Source: Mucilaginibacter sp. L294 (lineage in GTDB: Bacteria > Bacteroidota > Bacteroidia > Sphingobacteriales > Sphingobacteriaceae). From it: DNA of 35,822 nt. A program made the translations under genes and the position numbers. The stretch lies in NCBI RefSeq assembly GCF_001636615.1, contig NZ_LGEK01000057.1, forward strand, positions 1 through 35,822, written 5' to 3'. Within the stretch, counting starts at the first letter, position 1. Each line of letters starts with the position of its first letter. Positions 1-9,600 of this stretch are shown here, one piece after another. The notes under the pieces are model-generated. The model did no database searches, was not told where the DNA came from, and worked only from the letters and a program-made list of their open reading frames with translations.

Positions 1-18
1 GATGTGTATAAGAGACAG
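1..18 (+). other. Nextera/Tn5 mosaic-end adapter remnant
   Basis: The first 18 bases match the Tn5 mosaic end (GATGTGTATAAGAGACAG, lacking only the leading A) in the orientation that precedes an insert in a Nextera library. The partner copy closes the window. This is library sequence and not part of the genome. Confidence 0.95.
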
Positions 19-162
19 TATCAGTACTTAATAAAAAAACGAACAGAAACTAATTTTTGCTTAAAAGGAAAAATGTTCTTGAAAAGAATAAATTGACCAA
101 CGAGCCTTATCTACTTTTTTATGCTTTTTGGGAATTATGGCTTGCCTTTTGTTAAAAGTTAA

Positions 163-294
163 ATGGTCCTGCATACATCCTTGAAAAATATTTCATCTAC
201 CTATGAAAACTTTTCTGATGTTAAGGCTAAAAACGAATTCTCAGTTGCCCAAGTTGAGATGAATATGTTCTTTTATTTTGGGTTTAATCAATAG
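163..294 (+). CDS. Possible small ORF or remnant of an upstream gene (43 aa)
   Basis: A 43-codon ORF begins at ATG 163, directly after an in-frame TAA at 160-162, and ends at TAG 292-294. A terminator follows 20 bp later, so transcription does pass through it. The peptide ends in an aromatic-rich stretch (FFYFGFNQ), which resembles the last strand of an outer-membrane barrel. It could therefore be the tail of a frameshifted gene as easily as a real small gene. I see no clear ribosome site and recognise no family. The rest of 19-402 is AT-rich and holds only this ORF, the terminator and a promoter. Confidence 0.2.
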   Translation: MVLHTSLKNISSTYENFSDVKAKNEFSVAQVEMNMFFYFGFNQ

Positions 295-313
295 TTTAAA
301 TTAATTAGGGGAA

Positions 314-343
314 AAGGGAGCTTCAAAAAGGCTCTCTTTTTTT
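314..343 (+). terminator. Intrinsic terminator
   Basis: GGGAGC (316-321) pairs with GCTCTC (331-336), one pair being a G-U wobble, and a run of T follows to 343. It would end transcription entering from the left before the acyl-CoA dehydrogenase gene. Confidence 0.7.
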
Positions 344-378
344 GTTATTGATTTTTTGCTATGCATGCATAATAATTA

Positions 379-386
379 TACCTTTA
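379..386 (+). promoter_or_regulatory. Probable -7 promoter element of the acyl-CoA dehydrogenase gene
   Basis: TACCTTTA matches the Bacteroidota -7 consensus TAnnTTTG at all but the last base and lies 16 nt upstream of the ATG at 403. No clear -33 element is visible. Confidence 0.4.
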
Positions 387-402
387 AGCTTTATTTACCA
401 TT

Positions 403-1542
403 ATGCAATTTGAACTTACAGAAGAACACCTAATGATACGCCAGGCGGCGCGTGATTTTGCACAAAACGTATTAAAACCCGGCGTTATTGAACGCGATGA
501 GCACCAAAAATTCCCCGCAGAAGAAATAAAACAACTTGGCGAACTTGGTTTTTTAGGGATGATGGTATCGCCACAATATGGCGGTAGCGGTATGGATGCT
601 ATATCCTACTCTATCGTAATGGAAGAACTTTCAAAAGTTGATGCGTCGGCATCGGTAGTGGTATCGGTCAACAACTCACTGGTTTGCTACGGGCTGGAGA
701 AATATGGTAACGAAGAACAAAAACAAAAATATTTAGTGCCTTTGGCCAAAGGCGAAAAGATAGGCGCATTTTGCCTGAGCGAGCCCGAAGCAGGATCTGA
801 CGCTACATCTCAGCATACTACTGCTATTGATATGGGCGACTATTACCTGGTAAACGGCACCAAAAACTGGATAACCAACGGCAATACGGCATCTACCTAT
901 ATTGTAATGGCACAAACCGATGCCACCAAAAAACACCGCGGCATTAACGCGCTGATCATGGAAAAGGGCATGGAAGGCTTTACCGTTGGCCCAAAAGAAA
1001 ACAAACTGGGTATCCGCGGGTCTGACACGCACTCGCTGATGTTCACTGATGTTAAAGTACCAAAAGCCAACCGCATAGGCGAAGATGGCTTCGGCTTTAA
1101 ATTCGCGATGGCAACGTTAGAGGGCGGGCGCATCGGCATCGCGTCCCAGGCTTTAGGTATCGCAGCCGGTGCTTATGAGCTATCGGTACAGTACGCCAAA
1201 GAGCGCAAGGCTTTTGGTAAAACCCTTGCCGACCTGCAAGCCATCCAATTTAAACTGGCCGATATGGCTACCGAAATTGAGGCCGCCCGCTTGCTTTGCT
1301 ACCGTGCCGCATGGTTAAAAGATAAAGGTTTGCCATATGCGCAGGCTGCATCAATGGCAAAACTTTTTGCATCAGAAACTGCTATGCGCACTACAATAGA
1401 GGCGGTGCAGATACATGGCGGTTACGGTTTTGTGAAAGAATACCATGTTGAACGACTAATGCGCGATGCCAAAATCACGCAGATATATGAGGGTACTTCT
1501 GAAATTCAGCGTATTGTCATATCGCGCGAGGTGTTGAAATAG
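403..1542 (+). CDS. Acyl-CoA dehydrogenase, short-chain (butyryl-CoA) type
   Basis: This FAD enzyme oxidises acyl-CoA to trans-2-enoyl-CoA in fatty acid or branched amino acid breakdown, passing electrons to ETF. The 379 aa match the normal family length. The N-terminal helical domain (about 1-115) is followed by the beta domain with the FAD/substrate signature AFCLSEPEAGSDATS near residue 125, and by the C-terminal helical domain. The C-terminal motif YEGTSEIQ places the catalytic glutamate at Glu363, the position used in short-chain and butyryl-CoA dehydrogenases, and IHGGYGF precedes it. It stands alone, with no ETF or thiolase genes beside it, so the exact acyl substrate cannot be assigned. 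Confidence 0.93.
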   Translation: MQFELTEEHLMIRQAARDFAQNVLKPGVIERDEHQKFPAEEIKQLGELGFLGMMVSPQYGGSGMDAISYSIVMEELSKVDASASVVVSVNNSLVCYGLEKYGNEEQKQKYLVPLAKGEKIGAFCLSEPEAGSDATSQHTTAIDMGDYYLVNGTKNWITNGNTASTYIVMAQTDATKKHRGINALIMEKGMEGFTVGPKENKLGIRGSDTHSLMFTDVKVPKANRIGEDGFGFKFAMATLEGGRIGIASQALGIAAGAYELSVQYAKERKAFGKTLADLQAIQFKLADMATEIEAARLLCYRAAWLKDKGLPYAQAASMAKLFASETAMRTTIEAVQIHGGYGFVKEYHVERLMRDAKITQIYEGTSEIQRIVISREVLK

Positions 1543-1565
1543 TTTAGCTGCATTTAGTACTTTTG
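1534..1565 (+). promoter_or_regulatory. Promoter of the TlpA-like gene
   Basis: TTG at 1534-1536 and TACTTTTG at 1558-1565 are separated by 21 bp and fit the Bacteroidota TTG/TAnnTTTG promoter. The leader to ATG 1601 is about 30 nt. The -33 element overlaps the last codons of the preceding gene. Confidence 0.55.
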
Positions 1566-1600
1566 ATAAAGTATATAAAAATAGTAGACTATTTTTCACT

Positions 1601-2833
1601 ATGATAAAAAAGATCTTATTAAGCGCGGTACTTGTTACCGCGCTTACCCAAATAACCACTGCGCAAACCAAACTGAAAACAGGTATATGGCGCGGCGCTT
1701 TAACAACCAAAGCAGCCAACTACATTCCCTTCAATTTTGAGGTAACCAACACCGGTGATAAGCAGGAACTGGCTATTATAAATGCCACCGAGCATTTTAA
1801 GGTAACCGATGTAAACGGCAAAGGCGATTCTGTATTCATCAAAATGCCGCTGTTTGATTCTGAATTCAGGCTAAAACAAACCGGCGACGAACTTCACGGC
1901 CTGTTTATCAGGCACCTTGGCGAAAGAGATCAACAGATCGAGTTTAATGCGATAGCATCAACCCCATGGCGCTTTTTTAAAACCCCGGCAGCAAGCACCT
2001 ATAATGTAAGCGGCCGCTGGAGCGCCATTATTGGCGAAGGTGATGGCCGCGATACCACCGTTGGCGAATTTAAGCAGGGTGGCCAAAAAGTTACCGGCAC
2101 TTTTTTAACTACCACCGGCGATTACCGCTTTTTGGAAGGCACCGTGAGCGGCGATAGCCTATCCCTGTCGTGCTTTGATGGTGGACATGCGTTTTTGTTC
2201 ACCGCTAAAATAGCCGATAATAACACGCTTACAGATGGCGAATTTTTTTCGGGTTTAACGGGCAAGGATGTATGGACCGCAGTGCGCAACGAGAATGCCA
2301 AACTGCCGGACGCGTACTCTTTAAGCGCTTTAAAACCGGGCTACAAAAAACTGGCGTTTACATTTAAGGACCTTAATGGCAACGCCGTATCACTTGACGA
2401 TGCCCGCTATAAAAACAAGGTGATTATTGTACAGATCATGGGGTCGTGGTGCCCTAATTGCATGGACGAAACGGCTTATATGGTTAACTATTATAAAAAA
2501 TACCAGTCAAGAGGTGTAGAGGTGATAGGCCTGGCCTATGAGCGCACTACTGATTTTGCCAGATCGCAAAAAGCACTATCGCAGTTAAAAAGCAGGTTCG
2601 ATATTAAATACCCCATACTGATAACCGGTTACACCAGTAATAAGGTAGAAACCGCCAAAAGCCTGCCCATGCTTACCAAAGTTGTAGGCTTCCCAACTAC
2701 TATTATTATTGACAAAAAGGGCGATGTACGTAAGATTCATACTGGTTTTAGCGGCCCGGGTACCGGCGAGCATTATACCGAATTTATCAGCGAGTTTGAG
2801 AAGCTGACGGATGATTTGCTGGCGGAGAAGTAA
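1601..2833 (+). CDS. Exported TlpA-like thioredoxin-fold protein
   Basis: The 410 aa protein begins with a signal peptide (MIKKILLSAVLVTALTQI, cut probably after TTAQ), so it acts in the periplasm or at the outer membrane. The middle (about 30-235) is beta-rich and does not match a family I can name. The C-terminal part (about 245-400) is a TlpA/AhpC-type thioredoxin domain with redox motif WCPNC (Cys284, Cys287) and the cis-proline segment VVGFPTTIIID. Related Bacteroidota proteins reduce disulfides in exported proteins. The substrate is unknown. It has its own promoter, and the next gene converges on it. Confidence 0.85.
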   Translation: MIKKILLSAVLVTALTQITTAQTKLKTGIWRGALTTKAANYIPFNFEVTNTGDKQELAIINATEHFKVTDVNGKGDSVFIKMPLFDSEFRLKQTGDELHGLFIRHLGERDQQIEFNAIASTPWRFFKTPAASTYNVSGRWSAIIGEGDGRDTTVGEFKQGGQKVTGTFLTTTGDYRFLEGTVSGDSLSLSCFDGGHAFLFTAKIADNNTLTDGEFFSGLTGKDVWTAVRNENAKLPDAYSLSALKPGYKKLAFTFKDLNGNAVSLDDARYKNKVIIVQIMGSWCPNCMDETAYMVNYYKKYQSRGVEVIGLAYERTTDFARSQKALSQLKSRFDIKYPILITGYTSNKVETAKSLPMLTKVVGFPTTIIIDKKGDVRKIHTGFSGPGTGEHYTEFISEFEKLTDDLLAEK

Positions 2834-2906
2834 ATAAGCCATAATAACTTGTCATGCAAGCATCTATTAACCGACATGCATGTATGCGATTGCACAGTTC
2901 GAAAAC

Positions 2907-2934
2907 AGATCCTTCGCTATCGCTCAGGATGACA
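2907..2934. repeat. REP-like intergenic repeat arm
   Basis: The segment beginning AGATCCTTCGC and ending CTCAGGATGACA lies between two converging genes. It resembles the 'TCCTGAGCG...AAGGATCT' palindromic repeat seen scattered in Bacteroidota genomes. The opposite arm is degenerate (GTCATGC near 2852). Its ends (ATCCT/AGGAT) are self-complementary. Confidence 0.5.
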
Positions 2935-2950
2935 GGTTGGTTATGGGAGT

Positions 2951-3802
2951 TTACTCGTTCAAAAATAAACTCTCGCTCACACCCGGGATAATTCCTTTCT
3001 CCAGCGCGGTATCAAACAAAAGCTTAACTGCCTTTCTGCCCTCTTCGCCCAGATCAACAGAGAATTTATTGACGTAAAGGTCGATGTGTTTATACATTAC
3101 CTCCTCGCTCATTTCCTGTGCATGCGAGCGGATGTACTCCAAGCCTGATTTTGGATTGGCAAAAGCAAACTCTATCGAGCGTTTGATCACCCTGTTGATC
3201 TTATGTTGAACATCCGGCGGCAAGTTGCGGTTAGCCACAATCCCACCTAATGGAATAGCGCAGCCGGTACGTTTTTCCCAGTAATCTCCCAGGTCGATGA
3301 TCTTGTGCAGGCCTTTATCCTGGTAGGTAAAACGGTTCTCGTGAATGATGAGGCCAACGTCTACGCGGCTATCTAAAACAGCATTCTCGATATCCGAGAA
3401 AACAAGTTCCTGTTTATTGGTAGCATCCGGGTAGGCCAGGCTTAATAAAAAATTAGCCGTGGTGTATTTGCCCGGGACACCTATTTTAAGGGTGGTATCG
3501 CCCGCTTCAAGCCTTGCTTTTAAATCTTCTGCGTTTTCTTTGCATATCAACATCGGCCCTACGCCAAAACCCAGAGCACTGCCGGCATCCAGCAAAATAT
3601 ATTTATCGGCCGCGTAGGCAAAGGCGTGATAGCTCAGTTTGGTAATATCCAGTTCGCCACGAAAGGCTTTCTGGTTTAGCGTTTCCACATCATCATAAAA
3701 CACTTCAAAGTCCAGGCCTTCGGTGTCTATTTTATGATGGATCAGCGCGTCGAATATAAAAGTATCGTTAGGGCAGGGCGAAAAGCCGATAGTTAGTTTC
3801 AT
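2951..3802 (-). CDS. mqnD: 1,4-dihydroxy-6-naphthoate synthase MqnD
   Basis: MqnD converts cyclic dehypoxanthinyl futalosine to 1,4-dihydroxy-6-naphthoate in the futalosine route to menaquinone, in the cytoplasm. The 283 aa show the family N-terminus FSPCPNDTFIFDAL, the ELDITKLSYHA segment and the GFGVGP loop of this periplasmic-binding-protein-like fold. Length is normal. Its start overlaps the stop of mqnB by 4 bp (ATGA), so the two are translationally coupled. This is good evidence that menaquinone is made by the futalosine and not the MenF/D/C route. Confidence 0.93.
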   Translation of the reverse strand: MKLTIGFSPCPNDTFIFDALIHHKIDTEGLDFEVFYDDVETLNQKAFRGELDITKLSYHAFAYAADKYILLDAGSALGFGVGPMLICKENAEDLKARLEAGDTTLKIGVPGKYTTANFLLSLAYPDATNKQELVFSDIENAVLDSRVDVGLIIHENRFTYQDKGLHKIIDLGDYWEKRTGCAIPLGGIVANRNLPPDVQHKINRVIKRSIEFAFANPKSGLEYIRSHAQEMSEEVMYKHIDLYVNKFSVDLGEEGRKAVKLLFDTALEKGIIPGVSESLFLNE

Positions 3803-4467
3803 GGTAATTGTTGTAGTTCTGCTAATAACTGCACAGCAAATGTATTCAGATTTTTAACGGCTAAACCTATCTGCCATGCATCCCGGTTACGTTTTTCAAC
3901 GTAATTTGACACTGCCCTGATTTGCAGGCAAGGCACCCCCGCCTCTCGGCAGGCATAGAAGAAGGCCGCACCCTCCATGCTCTCTATCTGCGTGTTTAAA
4001 CGTTGCTGTATTTTTTGGATGGATGCCTCGTTCCCATGCACTGTATTTACGGTAATTGCCGTGGCTTGCTTTATTGATCGACCTTTATAAATATCGGATA
4101 ACTGTTTACTCGCTTTAAAATTGCTTTCGCCAAAACCCATCTGGCTTATCGGTAAAAAGATTTCATCATCCTCGGCACCCAATTCGGCTATCGTATCTTC
4201 TGTTATTTCTACCAAATCGCCCAAGGTAATATCGCGTTCAAAACTGCCGGCAATGCCCAAGTTTATAGCCAGGTCGTACTGATTTGTTGCCAGTTCGCGC
4301 CCAAGGGCAAAAGCCGTTGCTACCATGCCTACACCGGTTATGAGAAGTGAATGGTGTGTGGAGAGAGGTGATTGGTGCGTTTTTCCGGGGCTCTTCGCTC
4401 CTGCGTCCGCGTTCCCAAGTAAACTTTCCACTTCAAAAGAGGTAGCCGCTACAAACAATATCCGCAT
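3799..4467 (-). CDS. mqnB: Futalosine hydrolase MqnB with an in-frame insertion
   Basis: MqnB hydrolyses futalosine (or its aminodeoxy form) to release hypoxanthine or adenine in menaquinone synthesis. It is a nucleoside phosphorylase-like protein of 222 aa. Recognisable parts are the N-terminal strand MRILFVAAT, the LITGVGMVATAFALG loop, NLGIAGSF, and the late motif SMEGAAFFYACREAGVPCLQIRAVSNYVE that binds the nucleoside. Residues about 22-40, between helix 1 and the GVGM strand, are a Ser/His/Pro-rich run (SPLSTHHS) not expected in the family; the DNA there resembles intergenic repeat sequence. The core motifs are intact, so the enzyme is probably active. It is upstream of mqnD in one operon. 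Confidence 0.88.
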   Translation of the reverse strand: MRILFVAATSFEVESLLGNADAGAKSPGKTHQSPLSTHHSLLITGVGMVATAFALGRELATNQYDLAINLGIAGSFERDITLGDLVEITEDTIAELGAEDDEIFLPISQMGFGESNFKASKQLSDIYKGRSIKQATAITVNTVHGNEASIQKIQQRLNTQIESMEGAAFFYACREAGVPCLQIRAVSNYVEKRNRDAWQIGLAVKNLNTFAVQLLAELQQLP

Positions 4468-4520
4468 AAAAGCTATTTTTTTGACAGCTAAGATAAAACA
4501 ACTCGCCTGTTTTTGTTTTG

Positions 4521-4528
4521 TATATTTG
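4521..4528 (+). promoter_or_regulatory. -7 promoter element of queD-folE
   Basis: TATATTTG followed by CACC is a perfect Bacteroidota -7 element. It lies inside the possible TTG-started extension of the next gene, which argues against that start and for ATG 4543 or 4546. The leader would be about ten nucleotides or less. Confidence 0.65.
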
Positions 4529-4542
4529 CACCATTAATTGCT

Positions 4543-4962
4543 ATGATGATACATATTACGCGCAAGGAACATTTTAACGCAGCACACAGGATGTACCGCG
4601 AGGAGTGGAGCGCAGAGAAAAATAACGAGGTTTTTGGCAAATGTGCCAACCCAAACTGGCATGGCCACAATTACAACTTGTTTGTAACCGTAAAAGGCGA
4701 GGTTACCCACGCAACCGGCTACCTGATAGATCTTAAAGAGCTTAAGGAGATCATTAACGAGTATGTGATAGAAAAGCTGGATCATAAGAACATCAATATG
4801 GATGTGCCGTTTATGAAGGGCATAATGGCATCAACAGAGTTGCTTTGCATCGGCATATTTAACCAGTTGAAAGCCCCGATAGAGGCCTACCCCGGTGTGT
4901 TCTTACACTCGGTAAAATTGTACGAAACAGAAAACAACTCTGCCGAGTATTTTGGCGGATAA
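4543..4962 (+). CDS. queD: 6-carboxytetrahydropterin synthase / PTPS family protein
   Basis: This small T-fold enzyme converts 7,8-dihydroneopterin triphosphate to a 6-substituted tetrahydropterin, the second step toward queuosine in bacteria. The zinc histidines are in HFNAAHRM and in HGHNYNL, the catalytic Cys precedes them in FGKCANPNW, and LDHKNIN and YETENNSAEY supply the remaining conserved active-site residues. I start it at ATG 4543 (139 aa; ATG 4546 is equally possible) because a promoter occupies the DNA just upstream. The GTP cyclohydrolase gene follows after 9 bp, so the two successive pathway enzymes are co-transcribed. queC and queE are not in the window, so QueD versus PTPS specificity rests on family resemblance. 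Confidence 0.85.
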   Translation: MMIHITRKEHFNAAHRMYREEWSAEKNNEVFGKCANPNWHGHNYNLFVTVKGEVTHATGYLIDLKELKEIINEYVIEKLDHKNINMDVPFMKGIMASTELLCIGIFNQLKAPIEAYPGVFLHSVKLYETENNSAEYFGG

Positions 4963-4971
4963 ACCTAACTC

Positions 4972-5610
4972 ATGACTGACCACGATAACATTCCCGACAG
5001 GGACGAGGGCATAAACGGCTACCAGAAGATTGACCGCTACAACCCCGAACTGATTCAAAACCTGTCGGCCAATTACCTGAACGTTTTAAAACAGATAGGT
5101 GAAAACCCCGAACGCGAAGGTTTGCTAAAAACCCCCGAACGTATTGCCAAAGCCATGCTTTACCTTACCCATGGATATGACCTGGATGCAAAAGAGATCC
5201 TGAACTCGGCCATGTTTAAGGAAGAGTACAGCCAAATGGTGATCGTAAAGGATATTGAAGTATACTCGATGTGCGAGCATCATATGCTGCCATTTTTCGG
5301 CAAGGCGCATATTGCCTATATCCCCAACGGCTATGTGGTTGGCTTAAGTAAAATACCACGCATAGTTGATGTGTTTGCCCGCCGCCTGCAGGTACAGGAG
5401 CGTTTAACCAACGAAATACGCGATTGTATACAGGAAACGCTTAACCCGATAGGAGTTGGCGTGGTTATTGAGTGCCGCCACCTATGTATGAGTATGCGTG
5501 GCGTACAAAAACAAAACTCGGTAACTACCACATCGGCATTTACGGGCGAATTTTTAAAAGGCCAAACAAGAACAGAATTTTTAAACTTAATTTCTTCGAA
5601 CTTAAGTTAA
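4972..5610 (+). CDS. folE: GTP cyclohydrolase I FolE
   Basis: FolE opens the GTP ring to give 7,8-dihydroneopterin triphosphate, the precursor of folate and of the QueD substrate. The 212 aa include ENPEREGLLKTPERIAKA (N-terminal helices), the zinc/active-site segment MCEHHMLPFFGKAHIAYIP, the SKIPRIVDVFARRLQVQERLT helix and ECRHLCMSMRGVQK with the second zinc cysteine. The N-terminal 25 residues are acidic and variable. The protein functions as a homodecamer in the cytoplasm. It lies 9 bp downstream of the PTPS gene and shares its promoter. Confidence 0.95.
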   Translation: MTDHDNIPDRDEGINGYQKIDRYNPELIQNLSANYLNVLKQIGENPEREGLLKTPERIAKAMLYLTHGYDLDAKEILNSAMFKEEYSQMVIVKDIEVYSMCEHHMLPFFGKAHIAYIPNGYVVGLSKIPRIVDVFARRLQVQERLTNEIRDCIQETLNPIGVGVVIECRHLCMSMRGVQKQNSVTTTSAFTGEFLKGQTRTEFLNLISSNLS

Positions 5611-5619
5611 TAGTGAATG

Positions 5620-5666
5620 GTTGATTAGGTGAGTAGTTGAAGCTTTTAACCACTCACCTAATCAAC
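5620..5666. repeat. Long intergenic hairpin between folE and fabD
   Basis: Arms of 19 nt (5620-5638 and 5648-5666, starting GTTGATTAGGTGAG) pair with one mismatch around a 9-nt loop, GAAGCTTTT. No T-run follows, so it is not a standard terminator. Its low-complexity 'CTAATCAAC/ACTCACC' composition resembles a repeat type found between genes in related bacteria. It could stabilise or separate the folE and fabD messages. Confidence 0.65.
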
Positions 5667-5689
5667 TTAATCAACCAATAACCAATTAA

Positions 5690-6574
5690 ATGAAAGCATA
5701 CATTTTTCCAGGGCAGGGTGCCCAATTCCCGGGGATGGGTAAAGACCTTTATGAGCAAAGCGACAAAGCCCGTGAATTATTTGAGCAGGCTAATGAAATA
5801 TTAGGTTTCCGTATTACGGATATAATGTTTGATGGCACCGAGGATGACTTGAAACAAACCAACGTAACACAACCGGCAATTTTTCTGCATTCGGTTATAC
5901 TGGCCAAAGTTTTGGGTGATGACTTTACACCTGAAATGGTTGCCGGCCATTCACTGGGCGAGTTTTCATCGTTAGTTGCCAGCGGCGCTTTATCATTTGA
6001 AGACGGCCTTCGCCTGGTTGCAGCCCGTGCCAATGCCATGCAAAAAGCCTGCGAGATACAACCCGGCGCTATGGCTGCTATTTTAGCCCTTGATGATTTT
6101 ACGGTTGAAGATATTTGCCAACGCTTAACAGATGTTGTGGTACCGGCAAATTATAACTGCCCCGGCCAGCTGGTAATATCCGGCACCGAAGCCGGCGTTG
6201 ATGCCGCATGTATAAAAATGACCGAAGCGGGTGCAAAGCGCGCTTTAAAACTAAATGTTGGTGGCGCGTTTCACTCGCCTTTAATGGAAGCTGCCCGTGT
6301 TGAGCTGGAAGCGGCCATTGTAAACACCGAATTTAAAACCCCTGTTTGCCCGGTATATCAAAACATTGATGCAAAACCTTATACCAATATTGAGCAGATA
6401 AAACATAACCTGATAGCCCAGCTTACAGGCCCCGTACGCTGGACACAAACCGTTGAGCATATGCTTGAAGATGGCGCCACCTCATTTACCGAGGTTGGCC
6501 CGGGCAAGGTTTTACAAGGCCTTGTAAAAAAGGTTAACCGCGAAGTACCCACAGCAAGCGCTGCAATACAATAA
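5690..6574 (+). CDS. fabD: Malonyl-CoA:ACP transacylase FabD
   Basis: FabD moves malonyl groups from CoA to acyl carrier protein to feed fatty acid elongation. The 294 aa open with IFPGQGAQFPGMG, carry the nucleophile motif GHSLGEFSS (Ser near residue 88), and have the catalytic histidine in GGAFHSPLM. Length and motif order are normal. No other fab gene is adjacent. The hairpin upstream and the terminator directly downstream suggest a single-gene unit. Confidence 0.95.
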   Translation: MKAYIFPGQGAQFPGMGKDLYEQSDKARELFEQANEILGFRITDIMFDGTEDDLKQTNVTQPAIFLHSVILAKVLGDDFTPEMVAGHSLGEFSSLVASGALSFEDGLRLVAARANAMQKACEIQPGAMAAILALDDFTVEDICQRLTDVVVPANYNCPGQLVISGTEAGVDAACIKMTEAGAKRALKLNVGGAFHSPLMEAARVELEAAIVNTEFKTPVCPVYQNIDAKPYTNIEQIKHNLIAQLTGPVRWTQTVEHMLEDGATSFTEVGPGKVLQGLVKKVNREVPTASAAIQ

Positions 6575-6579
6575 ATTAC

Positions 6580-6613
6580 AAGCCATCCGTTAGTTAGCGG
6601 GTGGCTTTTACTT
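6580..6613 (+). terminator. Terminator after fabD
   Basis: AAGCCATCCG (6580-6589) pairs with CGGGTGGCTT (6598-6607) with one wobble, followed by the T-rich TTACTTTT. Confidence 0.7.
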
Positions 6614-6643
6614 TTACCAATGATTTAGCACCTATATAACAAA

Positions 6644-9600
6644 TTGACAACCGCCGGAAAAATACGCGTATTATTAGGCTTACTGTTTGCCAGTTTGTTA
6701 TTTACAGCAATTGTTGTTGAAAGAACCTACACGCCGGAAAACAACCTTATCCAAACGGCTAAGTTGTTAGAGAATAACCTGCACCGTAAGGAGAACTATG
6801 TATACGGTGCCATTCAAAACAAGCAGGTATTTAATGAAATAAAACAACTGCGTAATACCCCCGCTAAGGGCCTGGCATATATTAACGAGTATACCATTAA
6901 AAACGCCATATGGATATTGGTTTATAAAAACCAACGGCTTGATTTTTGGACCGGGGCAAAAATAATCCCCCAAAATGCAACCCGGTTAAAAGAGGGCTGC
7001 TCTTTTATAAAACAGCCCAACGGATATTACGAAACCATTAAAAAAACCGAGGGTGGCGTATCGGTTATATTTTTCATCCCTGTAAAAACCAGCTATCCGT
7101 TTACAAATGATTACCTGGAAAATGTATTCGCTAAAGACCTTACTACCGATAATAACATTGCCATTGCCGACTTTACCGATAAAAACATCTACGCTGTACA
7201 TGATGTAAATAACGTTTACCTGTTCTCGTTAAAACTGATAAAAGGAGTAAACCACCGCTTTTTTTATTTTGTAATAGGCTTTTGGCTTTTGGCCATTTTT
7301 ACCTTGTTTTTACTGATTAATAATATTGCGCGCTACCTGGTTGGCAAAGGGTATATGTATGGCGCTTTGTTATTTTTGTGCGCTTTTATTATATGTTTCA
7401 GGTTTATAAACCTGCATTATAACTGGCCTTATTTTACGCATGACCTATCATTGTTTAACCCCAAAATATACGCATCTTCGCCTATATACGGATCCCTGGG
7501 CGATCTATGCATCAATATATTAATGATTTGTTGGGCAATCATCTTTGCATACGCCCACCGCACCAGCCTTATCAAAAAAGTACCGGGAAAGGTAATAAGC
7601 TATATCATTTTTACAGGGTGTTTGCTCACCCTTATTCTTTCGTCTACACATTTTCTTCGGGTTTTTTATGGGCTGGTCATCAACTCCAAGATCAGTTTTG
7701 ATGTAAATAACGTACTCAACCTGTCGGGGTTTAGCCTGCTTGGCGTACTGATGCTTTGCTTCAGTTTCCTGATGTTTTTTTTACTGACCGAAGTAATACT
7801 TACCATTTGTTTTAAGCTGGATATACCTATCATGCAGCAGGCATTGCTGCTTATTGCAAGTATTATTATTACTACCGCTGTAGTAACTTATTACTGGGAG
7901 TTCAGCCTATTCCATTTACTTTGGATGGTAATGGTTTTAGTAAGGGGCTATGCCTTTTTATACAACGACCGTAAGTTTACAGCCACATCATTTATAAGTG
8001 TTGTGCTTATATCTGCTATAATAGCAGCTGTAAAACTAAACCATTTCGAATCGGTAAAAGAACAGGACCTGCGAAAGGTTTTGATACAAAGGCTGGAAGT
8101 ACCGGATGATGTTATTGCTGATGGGATCTTCAAAAAAATAGAGAAGCAAATAATTGTAGACCCATTACTGATAGCCTATTATAAAAGCTCCGATCATAGT
8201 TCAGATTACCTGGAAACCCGTTTACAAAAGCTTTATTTTGACCGTTACCTGTCTAAATACGATTTTGAGGTACATGAATACGATACTACCGATCAACCTA
8301 TATCGCTGGATAAAACCTACACGCTCGATGTATTTAAAGACATGGTGGTATACAGCTCTTTCAAGGTGTCTGATTATTTCTATCGCCAAAACGAATCGTT
8401 TGGGTTTCAAAGCTATTTTGCCATATTACCCGTTATAGATGGTGCTAAAAAGTTAGGTACCATCGTTGTCGAACTGAAATCAAAACCCCTGCTTGCGGCG
8501 GGCAGTTTCCCCGATCTGCTGATAGATAAAGAAGTTAAAGGCAATACGGAGGAGTTTAAAAATTATTCATTTGCTTTTTATACCGATAACGTGCTTATAG
8601 GGCAAAGCGGCACTTATGTTTATAGCATTCGCAATAACGAGTTTCACGGCGAGCTAAAAAAATACACTACCCAAACCACACAAAGTACCAAACACGGCTT
8701 TTCAGATAAGTTTACCACTTATACCCATTTACTTTATAAACCGGCCAGTCGCAATCTGATAGTGGTAAGCCAGGAGAGCAATGTACTACTGGAAAACATT
8801 ACGGCGTTAACGTTTTTCTTTGTAGTGTTGCTGGCATTTAGTGCTATAGCGCTGCTTATACGATTGTTATGGATAAGGGTGAGGATATTTAACGTAAGCA
8901 ATAACCGTATTAAATGGAGCTTTAAAATAAGTTTAGACAGGATATTGTATAAAACGCGCATCCAGTTCTCGATGATATTTGCGGTTGTTATAACCCTGAT
9001 ATTAGTTGGGATAATAACCTTTGTATCTATAAGTACCCAATACCAGGCACAGCAGGATAAGGTTATCAGGAACAAGATAATGCAGATAACAGCGGCTTTT
9101 GAGGCCGGGCCTATCAATAACTTTACAAAAATTACCGAGGATAATAAGATAAGATTTGATGAACTGGCCAATACTTACTCTGCCGACCTTTCTCTATATG
9201 ACCTTAACGGGGGGCTGTTGGTTTCAACTCAACCTAAAATTTATGATTATGGCTTGCTTTGCAGGCAAATGAATGCCCGTGCATTTATTTCATTAAGCGG
9301 CGCGCAAAGCTCTGAAGTGCTGAACGAAGAAAAGATAGGCCTGCTTACCTACAAAGCTGCTTACACCCCAATAAGGGATGTAAAGCACCAAACCGTTGCC
9401 TATTTGCAATTGCCTTACTTTGCTAATGCTGCCGATTATACCGAACGCATCGGATCGTTGTTAAATATCATGATAAATGTTTACGCGCTGGTATTTATAG
9501 CTATTGGCTTGTTTGCAGTAATTATTGCTCGGCAGATAACAGCCCCGTTAAACTTTATACAGTACAACTTAAGTAAAACCATTTACGGTAAAAAGAATGA

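Noticed and set aside
4513..4542. TTG start giving a 10-residue extension of the QueD-like protein
   Set aside because: A perfect -7 promoter element lies inside the extension, and homology begins at the MIHITRKEHF segment.
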